Assembly: GCA_051881655.1 (NCBI GenBank)
Contig: JBJEQH010000121.1
Span: 1 to 12,311 of the forward strand
Direction: 5' to 3'
Source of the DNA: Heritagella sp051881655
GTDB lineage: Bacteria > Bacillota > Clostridia > Oscillospirales > Acutalibacteraceae
DNA length: 12,311 bases
Shown here: piece by piece, positions 7,555 to 12,311 of the stretch
Layout of the letters: every line of letters begins with the position of its first letter
Numbering within the stretch: the first letter of the stretch is position 1
The notes under the pieces: model-generated
The model's input: only the letters and a program-made list of their open reading frames with translations
Databases searched by the model: none
Told to the model about the DNA's origin: nothing
Translations under genes and position numbers: made by a program

Positions 7555-7567
7555 TCTCGGACTTTTT
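7540..7567 (+). terminator. Intrinsic terminator overlapping the fusA stop codon
   Basis: AAAAAGTCTGA (7540-7550) pairs with TCGGACTTTTT (7557-7567) with one G-U pair, giving an 11-bp stem around a 6-nt loop. The loop holds the TAA stop (7552-7554), so the last codons of fusA form the ascending arm. The stem GC content is modest, but the A-run and T-run layout is classic. It separates the str operon from tuf. Confidence 0.72.
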
Positions 7568-7578
7568 ATGGATAACCC

Positions 7579-7607
7579 TTGATTTTCCTTCCGTAAGTTG
7601 ATAAAAT
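7579..7607 (+). promoter_or_regulatory. Extended -10 promoter for tuf
   Basis: TTGATT (7579-7584) and TAAAAT (7602-7607) are exactly 17 bp apart, with TG at 7599-7600 forming an extended -10. Start is expected near 7614, giving a leader of about 44 nt. It lies directly after the fusA terminator, so tuf is probably a separate transcript. Confidence 0.8.
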
Positions 7608-7657
7608 TGTTCTATCGACTGCGGATTATGACTGCAAGAATAAGGAGGAACATTCCA

Positions 7658-8860
7658 ATGGCAAAGGAAAAATTCGAAAGAAATAAACCCCATGTAAACA
7701 TTGGTACCATTGGCCACGTTGACCATGGCAAGACCACCCTGACCGCTGCTATCACCAAGGTGCTGGCTATGCAGGGCGAGGCCGACTTCATGGATTACGC
7801 CAACATCGATAAGGCTCCCGAAGAGAGAGCTCGTGGTATCACAATCAACACCGCTCACGTTGAGTATCAGACCGAGAAGCGTCACTATGCTCACGTTGAC
7901 TGCCCCGGCCATGCTGACTATGTCAAGAACATGATCACCGGTGCTGCTCAGATGGACGGCGCTATCCTGGTTGTATCCGCTGCTGACGGCCCCATGCCGC
8001 AGACCCGCGAGCACATCCTGCTGTCCCGTCAGGTAGGTGTACCTTATATCGTTGTCTTCATGAACAAGGTTGACCAGGTTGACGATCCCGAACTGCTGGA
8101 ACTGGTTGAGATGGAAATCCGTGAACTGCTTAACGAGTATGAGTTCCCGGGCGACGATACCCCCATCATTAAGGGTTCCGCTCTGCAGGTTCTGGAGAGC
8201 AGCTCCACCGATCCCAATGCTCCTGAGTATGCTTGCATCCATGAGCTGATGGACGCTGTTGACGAGTATATCCCCACCCCCGAGCGTAAGGCTGATCAGC
8301 CCTTCCTGATGCCCGTTGAAGACGTGTTCACCATCACCGGCCGTGGTACCGTTGCTACCGGCCGTGTAGAGCGTGGCGTCCTGAAGATGAGCGAAGAAGT
8401 TGAGATCATTGGTCTGACCGATGAGCGCCGCAAGACGGTTGTTACTGGCATCGAAATGTTCCGCAAGCTGCTGGACTTCGCTGAGGCCGGCGATAACATT
8501 GGTGTTCTGCTGCGTGGTATTCAGAGAACCGAAATCGAGCGTGGCCAGGTTCTGGCGAAGCCCGGTACGATTCATCCCCATACCAAGTTCAAGGGCCAGG
8601 TTTACGTCCTGACCAAAGAAGAAGGCGGCCGTCATACCCCGTTCTTCAACAACTATCGTCCGCAGTTCTATTTCCGTACCACCGACGTAACCGGCGTGAT
8701 CTCCCTGCCCGAGGGCACCGAGATGTGTATGCCCGGCGATAACGTTGTGATGGATGTTGAACTGATCACCCCCATCGCTATCGAAGTTGGCCTGCGTTTC
8801 GCTATCCGTGAAGGCGGCCGTACCGTTGGCTCCGGTGTTGTAACCGCTATCAACGAATAA
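7658..8860 (+). CDS. tuf: Elongation factor Tu
   Basis: EF-Tu delivers aminoacyl-tRNA to the ribosomal A site as a ternary complex with GTP. The 400-aa protein carries the P-loop GHVDHGKT at residues 19-26, RGITIN at 59-64 (switch I), DCPGH at 81-85 and NKVD at 136-139, then GSALQVLE of the guanine-binding region and intact domains II and III ending in VVTAINE. The start is ATG 7658, preceded by AAGGAGG (7642-7648); an in-frame TTG at 7598 lies upstream of the expected transcription start and is not used. A tandem TAA TAA stop (8858-8863) fits a very highly expressed gene. Despite standing next to fusA it has its own promoter and a strong terminator, so it can be expressed above the level of the str operon. 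Confidence 0.99.
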   Translation: MAKEKFERNKPHVNIGTIGHVDHGKTTLTAAITKVLAMQGEADFMDYANIDKAPEERARGITINTAHVEYQTEKRHYAHVDCPGHADYVKNMITGAAQMDGAILVVSAADGPMPQTREHILLSRQVGVPYIVVFMNKVDQVDDPELLELVEMEIRELLNEYEFPGDDTPIIKGSALQVLESSSTDPNAPEYACIHELMDAVDEYIPTPERKADQPFLMPVEDVFTITGRGTVATGRVERGVLKMSEEVEIIGLTDERRKTVVTGIEMFRKLLDFAEAGDNIGVLLRGIQRTEIERGQVLAKPGTIHPHTKFKGQVYVLTKEEGGRHTPFFNNYRPQFYFRTTDVTGVISLPEGTEMCMPGDNVVMDVELITPIAIEVGLRFAIREGGRTVGSGVVTAINE

Positions 8861-8879
8861 TAATCGATTCGATTTCCCC

Positions 8880-8914
8880 GATACCGGCAGAATTTTCTGC
8901 CGGTATCTTTTTTT
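8880..8914 (+). terminator. Strong intrinsic terminator after tuf
   Basis: GATACCGGCAGA (8880-8891) pairs perfectly with TCTGCCGGTATC (8896-8907) around a 4-nt loop, followed at once by seven T residues (8908-8914). It is a textbook rho-independent terminator, 20 nt after the tuf stop codon. Confidence 0.95.
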
Positions 8915-8959
8915 ACAAAAAATGACAGGGTATTTGCGCAGAATTGCTTGTTTTGTGTA

Positions 8960-8988
8960 TGGATTTTTTGAAGCGTCTGTGATATACT
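8960..8988 (+). promoter_or_regulatory. Promoter for the metK-luxS transcript
   Basis: TATACT (8983-8988) is preceded by TG at 8980-8981, an extended -10. The best -35 at 17 bp is TGGATT (8960-8965), a poor match. Transcription would start near 8995, about 14 nt before the riboswitch P1 helix, the usual arrangement for S-box genes. Confidence 0.65.
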
Positions 8989-9007
8989 CAATATACAATT
9001 TTATAGG

Positions 9008-9166
9008 TCCTTATCAAGAGTGACGGAGGGAACAGGCCCTGTGATGTCCGGCAACCTGCAGAGCGATTTCTGTGTTGGTGCCAATTCCTGCGGATAAAAA
9101 CCGAGAGATGAGGGGTTGTGTATTCATACCGCCTGCCTCCCGGCAGAGCGGTATTTCTTATTTTTT
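9008..9166 (+). promoter_or_regulatory. SAM-I (S-box) riboswitch with intrinsic terminator
   Basis: The leader of metK carries the SAM-I aptamer. P1 pairs CCTTAT (9009-9014) with ATGAGG (9108-9113). Conserved core pieces are in order: ATCAAGAG, GGAGGGA (9025-9031), GGCCC, GGCAACC (9050-9056), GGTGCCAATTCC (9077-9088) and GAGAGATGAGG (9103-9113). The P4 arm is short (CGG/CCG). The expression platform is a terminator: ATACCGCCTGCC (9126-9137) pairs with GGCAG-A-GCGGTAT (9142-9154) with one bulged A, followed by a T-rich run to 9166. An antiterminator can form when AGGGGT (9111-9116) pairs with ACC-G-CCT (9128-9134), competing with both P1 and the terminator. SAM binding should hold P1, free the terminator arm and switch the genes off. 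The motif match is direct; the antiterminator pairing is my inference. Confidence 0.95.
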
Positions 9167-9195
9167 GTATAAATTTCTTATAGGAGGAAAAGAAA

Positions 9196-10392
9196 ATGGC
9201 AGAGAGAAGATACCTTTTTACAAGCGAATCGGTAACCGAAGGGCATCCCGATAAGGTGTGCGATCAGATTTCGGACGCAATTCTGGACGATATTCTGAGC
9301 AAGGATCCGGCCGCCCATGTTGCCTGTGAGGTAACGGCCACGACCGGTCTCATCCATGTTATGGGAGAGATCAGTACCGAATGCTACTGTGATATTGAGT
9401 CCGTCGTCCGTCAGGTGGTAGCGGATATCGGGTATGACAATGCCGAGTGCAGCTTCAATGGTCATACCTGTGGGGTGATCACCTCCATTGATATGCAGTC
9501 CCCGGATATTGCGATGGGCGTGGATGAGTCGCTGGAAGTGAAAAACGGCGCCACCGAGGAAGAGGACCGCATCGGCGCCGGAGATCAGGGAATGATGTTC
9601 GGTTTTGCCTGTGATGAAACGCCGGAAAAAATGCCGCTGTCCATCTCGCTGGCCCATCGTCTGGCCAAAAAACTCGCCGCGGTGCGCAAAAGCGGAGAGC
9701 TGCCGTATCTGCGTCCCGATGGGAAAACCCAGGTTACAGTGGAGTATGAGGGGTATACCCCGGTTCGGATTGATACGGTGGTGATTTCCACGCAGCACGA
9801 TCCGGAGGTGACCCTGGAGCAAATCCGTGAGGATCTTCTGCAGCATGTGATTCTGCCGGTCTGTCCCAAAGAGCTAATGGATGGGAATACAAAGTATTTC
9901 ATCAATCCCACGGGCCGTTTTGTGGTGGGGGGCCCGGTGGGGGATTCCGGCCTGACGGGCCGCAAGATTATTGTGGATACCTATGGCGGCGTGGGCCGTC
10001 ATGGCGGCGGAGCTTTCTCCGGGAAGGATCCCACAAAGGTGGACCGCTCGGCTGCTTATGCCGCTCGCTATGTGGCGAAAAATGTGGTGGCAGCCGGCCT
10101 TGCCAGGCGCTGTGAAGTACAGCTGGCGTATGCAATCGGCGTGGCACATCCGGTATCGGTGATGGTGGATACGTTCGGCACGGGAACGGTCAGCGATGAA
10201 AAGCTGGCAAAGGCTGTCCAGAAGGTATTCGACCTGCGGCCGACCGCCATTATCCGCGATCTGGACCTGCGCCGCCCCCAGTACTGTCCGTTGGCGGCCT
10301 ATGGGCATATGGGGCGTGAGGATCTGGACGTGGCCTGGGAAAAGACGGACCGGGTGGAGGCGCTTCGGACCGCTGCGTGCGGGGAGGAATGA
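9196..10392 (+). CDS. metK: S-adenosylmethionine synthetase (methionine adenosyltransferase)
   Basis: MetK makes S-adenosylmethionine from methionine and ATP with release of phosphate and pyrophosphate. It supplies the cell's methyl donor and the precursor of the AI-2 pathway. The 398-aa cytosolic enzyme has the usual length and signatures: GHPDKVCDQISDAILD from residue 16, with the substrate-binding His17, GAGDQGMMFGFA at 127-138, and the glycine-rich loop GGGAFSGKDPTKVDRS around 270-285. The ATG at 9196 sits 8 nt after a TAGGAGG site (9181-9187). It lies behind the SAM-I riboswitch, so its product should shut off its own synthesis. luxS follows almost immediately and is almost certainly in the same transcript. 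Its TGA stop overlaps a possible ATG of luxS. Confidence 0.98.
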   Translation: MAERRYLFTSESVTEGHPDKVCDQISDAILDDILSKDPAAHVACEVTATTGLIHVMGEISTECYCDIESVVRQVVADIGYDNAECSFNGHTCGVITSIDMQSPDIAMGVDESLEVKNGATEEEDRIGAGDQGMMFGFACDETPEKMPLSISLAHRLAKKLAAVRKSGELPYLRPDGKTQVTVEYEGYTPVRIDTVVISTQHDPEVTLEQIREDLLQHVILPVCPKELMDGNTKYFINPTGRFVVGGPVGDSGLTGRKIIVDTYGGVGRHGGGAFSGKDPTKVDRSAAYAARYVAKNVVAAGLARRCEVQLAYAIGVAHPVSVMVDTFGTGTVSDEKLAKAVQKVFDLRPTAIIRDLDLRRPQYCPLAAYGHMGREDLDVAWEKTDRVEALRTAACGEE

Positions 10393-10397
10393 TCGCC

Positions 10398-10874
10398 GTG
10401 GAAAAAATTGCGAGCTTTACCATTGACCATGATATTTTAACCCCGGGGATGTATCTCTCCCGGGTGGATGGGGATATCACCACCTATGATCTTCGGTTTG
10501 TAACCCCCAACCGGCCGCCGTATCTTCCCAACCCCGTCATGCATACGATCGAGCATCTGTTTGCGACGCTGGCGCGCAATGAAGAGGGGCTGAAAGAGCG
10601 TGTGATCTATTTTGGACCCATGGGGTGCCGTACGGGTTTCTATTTTCTGGTGCGGAACAGCTGCCATGAGGAGGTCATCGCTTTTACCCGGCGCGCGATG
10701 CAGGCAATTGCCCATTGGGATGGCGTGATTCCCGGTGCGCAGCTCTCCAGAGAATGCGGCAATTATCAGGAGCATGATCTGCAGGGGGCGCGGGAGTGGG
10801 CTGCCGCCTTTGAAAAAGTTCTGGAAAACTGGACGCCGGAAAACCTTGTTTATCCGCAGGAATCAAAGAAATAA
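10398..10874 (+). CDS. luxS: S-ribosylhomocysteine lyase (AI-2 precursor synthase)
   Basis: LuxS cleaves S-ribosylhomocysteine to homocysteine and 4,5-dihydroxy-2,3-pentanedione, which cyclises to autoinducer-2. The enzyme is a metal-dependent homodimer. From the GTG start the protein is 158 aa, the family size. The metal ligands are His49 and His53 in HTIEH and Cys120 in ECGNYQEHDLQGA; Glu52 and Cys77 (PMGCRTGFY) are the catalytic pair. I prefer GTG 10398: the family aligns from MEKIASFTIDH, and a GGGGAGG site (10381-10387) lies 10 nt upstream. ATG 10389, which overlaps the metK stop as ATGA, is the alternative and would add three residues, but it lies only 1 nt after that site. It shares the riboswitch-controlled metK transcript. 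No nucleosidase gene (mtnN) for the preceding step is in the window. Confidence 0.96.
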   Translation: MEKIASFTIDHDILTPGMYLSRVDGDITTYDLRFVTPNRPPYLPNPVMHTIEHLFATLARNEEGLKERVIYFGPMGCRTGFYFLVRNSCHEEVIAFTRRAMQAIAHWDGVIPGAQLSRECGNYQEHDLQGAREWAAAFEKVLENWTPENLVYPQESKK

Positions 10875-10879
10875 AGAAG

Positions 10880-10906
10880 AAAGCTCCATCCGTCGATGGG
10901 GCTTTT
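10880..10906 (+). terminator. Intrinsic terminator after luxS
   Basis: AAAGCTCCATC (10880-10890) pairs with GATGGGGCTTT (10895-10905) with one G-U pair, around the 4-nt loop CGTC. TTTT (10903-10906) and then ACTTTT follow. It lies 5 nt after the luxS stop and ends the metK-luxS unit. Confidence 0.88.
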
Positions 10907-10919
10907 ACTTTTGTCCCCG

Positions 10920-10968
10920 TCTTTTATTGGCAGTTTTGCGCTCCTCTACATAAACTGGCAATAAAGGA
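10920..10968 (+). promoter_or_regulatory. Long inverted repeat covering the ribosome binding site of the next gene
   Basis: Bases 10920-10936 pair with 10952-10968: 15 Watson-Crick pairs, one G-U and one G-G mismatch across 17 positions, with a 15-nt loop (10937-10951). The 3' arm contains most of the AAAGGAGG ribosome binding site (10963-10970) of the small gene that follows. As RNA this would hide the site, for example in readthrough from luxS. As DNA it could be an operator: a TTGGCA (10927-10932) that might serve as a -35 lies in the 5' arm, though no good -10 follows. Confidence 0.55.
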
Positions 10969-10978
10969 GGGAACAGGA

Positions 10979-11317
10979 ATGGATTGGATCGGTGGTGTTC
11001 TCCTTTGCTTCTTTTTGCTGTTGGGAATCCTGGTGGGGCTGAGAAAGCTGTTGTATATGATTTTGGGGGATAACAGCGGAACCCTGTGCCTGACTCTGTA
11101 TTTTTGCGGACATGTGGAAAATGCAGAACAGCAGCTGCGCAGCGCACTGGAAGAGCTGCGGTGGATGGAAGGGCGAAGAAAAAAGATCCTGCTGTGCATT
11201 GATGATGGGATGGATGAGGAAACGCGCCGGATTTGCCGCTGCTTTGCCAGAGATTATCCGGTATGCCGTATTGTCACGCCGCAAGAGCTGCCGTCGGCCA
11301 AAACGGCGATTCTGTAA
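10979..11317 (+). CDS. Small membrane-anchored protein of unknown function (half-glycosyltransferase-like)
   Basis: I do not recognise this 112-aa protein as a named family. The start is ATG 10979 with a strong AAAGGAGG at 10963-10970, so it is likely expressed. Residues 4-29 form one hydrophobic membrane segment followed by basic residues, suggesting an anchor with the rest probably cytoplasmic. Residues 35-100 read as strand-helix-strand-helix-strand. The segment KKILLCIDDGMDEETRRI (68-85) recalls the first nucleotide-sugar motif of family-2 glycosyltransferases (the VVDDGSTDxT pattern). The protein ends before any DxD metal site, so it cannot be a working enzyme of that kind by itself. It has seven cysteines (10, 37, 43, 73, 86, 88, 96), many for its size. 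It lies between the luxS terminator and the recD2 promoter, probably as its own short transcript. The fold comparison is by eye only. Confidence 0.8.
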   Translation: MDWIGGVLLCFFLLLGILVGLRKLLYMILGDNSGTLCLTLYFCGHVENAEQQLRSALEELRWMEGRRKKILLCIDDGMDEETRRICRCFARDYPVCRIVTPQELPSAKTAIL

Positions 11318-11320
11318 TCG

Positions 11321-11349
11321 TTGCAAAACGGAGGAAAATCGTTTATACT
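11321..11349 (+). promoter_or_regulatory. Promoter for recD2
   Basis: TTGCAA (11321-11326) and TATACT (11344-11349) are separated by exactly 17 bp, starting 4 nt after the stop codon of the preceding small gene. Transcription would start near 11356, about 25 nt before the recD2 ATG. recD2 therefore has its own start. Confidence 0.7.
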
Positions 11350-11380
11350 GGTAAAAAGAAACTATGTTCGGGGGATTAAA

Positions 11381-12311
11381 ATGCCGGAGAAAATCCTGTT
11401 GGAAATGAACGGTACGGTGGAACAGATCGTATACCGGAACGAAAAAAATCAGTATACGGTGCTGGAGATGAACAACGGTGAAGAGCTGGTGACGGTTGTG
11501 GGCTGCATGCCCTTTCTCAGCGTGGGAGAGGAGCTGCATGTAATCGGTACCTGGGGCAGCCATCCCAGCTTTGGCCCGCAGTTCAAGGCCCAGATCTGCG
11601 AGCGTTCCCGTCCGGCCACGGCGGCAGCCATGCTGAAATATCTCTCAAGCGGCGCCGTAAAGGGGATTGGGCCGGCTATGGCGGCACGGCTGGTGGAAAA
11701 GTTCGGGGAAAACGTACTGCAGGTTCTGGAGGAGGATCCCGAGCGGCTGTCTACGGTTCGGGGAATTTCCCGGGAGAAAGTGGAAAAAATTGCCGAAGAG
11801 TTTCGCCGTGTATCGGGGATCCGCACCATGATGACCTATCTCTCCCAGTACGGATTGACAGCCGAAGAGGCGGTGCGGGTGTACCGCCTGTACGGTGAGC
11901 AGACCCGCGAGCGGATTGAGAACGATCCCTATTGCCTGTGCCGGGAGGAACTGGGGTTTGACTTTATCCGGGCCGACGGGATTGCCCAGAACATGAATAT
12001 GCCGGAGGACGCTTCCTGCCGGGTGCAGGCCGGGGTGCTGTTTGTTCTGCGGCACAATACTGGGAACGGGCACACCTGTCTGCCGCGGGGGAAGCTGCTG
12101 CCGGCCGCTGCCCGGATGCTGGGGGTCGAACTTGAGACGGCAGAGGTGGCGCTGGATGAATTGGTTTCCTGTGGGGATCTGCAGGAAGCGGAGCTGGGGG
12201 GACAGGATCTGATTTTTCTTCCCGCTTATTTCGAGGCCGAGATCTATGCGGCCCAGCGCCTGCAGGTGATGCTGGAGGTTCCGCCCAAGGCGATTGTGGA
12301 TGTGGATGCCT
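11381..12311 (+). CDS. recD2: RecD2-type ATP-dependent DNA helicase, N-terminal part (3' truncated)
   Basis: The first 310 codons of a RecD2 (RecD/TraA-like, SF1B) 5'-3' DNA helicase are present; the frame stays open to the window edge. RecD2 acts without RecBC in genome maintenance and replication-fork processing in Gram-positive bacteria. The visible part is the family's N-terminal region: an OB-like domain (about residues 8-78, MNGTVEQIVYRNEKNQYTV onward) and helix-hairpin-helix repeats (VKGIGPAMAARLVEKFG at 93-109, LSTVRGISREKVEKI at 123-137). The characteristic block NDPYCLCREELGFDFIRAD leads to a GHTCLPR segment. The Walker A motif and helicase core lie beyond the edge. The ATG at 11381 follows a weak GGGGGA site (11370-11375) with a short 5-nt gap. 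The N-terminus matches the family's usual opening. Confidence 0.93.
   Translation, partial: MPEKILLEMNGTVEQIVYRNEKNQYTVLEMNNGEELVTVVGCMPFLSVGEELHVIGTWGSHPSFGPQFKAQICERSRPATAAAMLKYLSSGAVKGIGPAMAARLVEKFGENVLQVLEEDPERLSTVRGISREKVEKIAEEFRRVSGIRTMMTYLSQYGLTAEEAVRVYRLYGEQTRERIENDPYCLCREELGFDFIRADGIAQNMNMPEDASCRVQAGVLFVLRHNTGNGHTCLPRGKLLPAAARMLGVELETAEVALDELVSCGDLQEAELGGQDLIFLPAYFEAEIYAAQRLQVMLEVPPKAIVDVDA

Noticed and set aside
7598..7657. Upstream TTG start that would lengthen EF-Tu by 20 residues
   Set aside because: It overlaps the tuf -10 box and lies before the expected transcript start. ATG 7658 has an AAGGAGG site and matches the universal EF-Tu N-terminus.
7523..8998. 491-codon minus-strand frame across tuf
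   Set aside because: Antisense shadow of tuf; it also runs through the tuf terminator.
9072..9254. 60-codon plus-strand frame across the metK leader
   Set aside because: It runs through the SAM-I aptamer and terminator and into metK in another frame. The RNA structure explains the region.
10377..10397. GTG at 10377 as the luxS start
   Set aside because: It would add seven residues not seen in the family and has no ribosome binding site at proper spacing; the SD-like GGGGAGG lies downstream of it.

Overview
The window is a chromosomal housekeeping segment with every gene on the + strand. Protein sequences and gene order point to a low-motility, fairly GC-rich member of the Clostridia. The Oscillospiraceae/Ruminococcaceae group is my best guess, from protein flavour only. 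Supporting signs are near-consensus sigma-A promoters, strong AGGAGG ribosome binding sites, a Gram-positive-type S12, a SAM-I riboswitch and a RecD2-type helicase. I see no tRNA or rRNA gene, insertion sequence, phage gene or CRISPR array.

Positions 1-4120 hold the 3' end of rpoB and complete rpoC. A perfect-hexamer promoter sits across the rpoC stop codon and starts the str operon. A structured leader of about 200 nt follows, then rpsL (TTG start), a 165-nt intercistronic region with tandem stem-loops, rpsG and fusA. An intrinsic terminator whose stem contains the fusA stop codon closes this unit. tuf follows with its own extended -10 promoter and a very strong terminator. The small L7Ae-like gene often found between rpoC and rpsL in Firmicutes is absent.

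Positions 8915-10906 form a SAM/methyl-cycle unit: promoter, SAM-I riboswitch with an intrinsic terminator, metK, then luxS a few bases later, then a terminator. metK makes S-adenosylmethionine and luxS recycles its by-product S-ribosylhomocysteine, releasing the AI-2 precursor. The riboswitch therefore probably sets both methyl-donor synthesis and AI-2 output.

Positions 10907-12311 hold a long inverted repeat that could hide a ribosome binding site, an unrecognised membrane-anchored 112-residue protein resembling the first half of a family-2 glycosyltransferase fold, a good promoter, and the 5' 930 nt of recD2, cut by the window edge.

Most of the window is ordinary core genome. The parts worth a second look are non-coding (the rpsL leader, the rpsL-rpsG intercistronic stem-loops, the SD-sequestering inverted repeat), the SAM-riboswitch control of luxS, and the small orphan protein. 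I found no convincing new multi-gene system.
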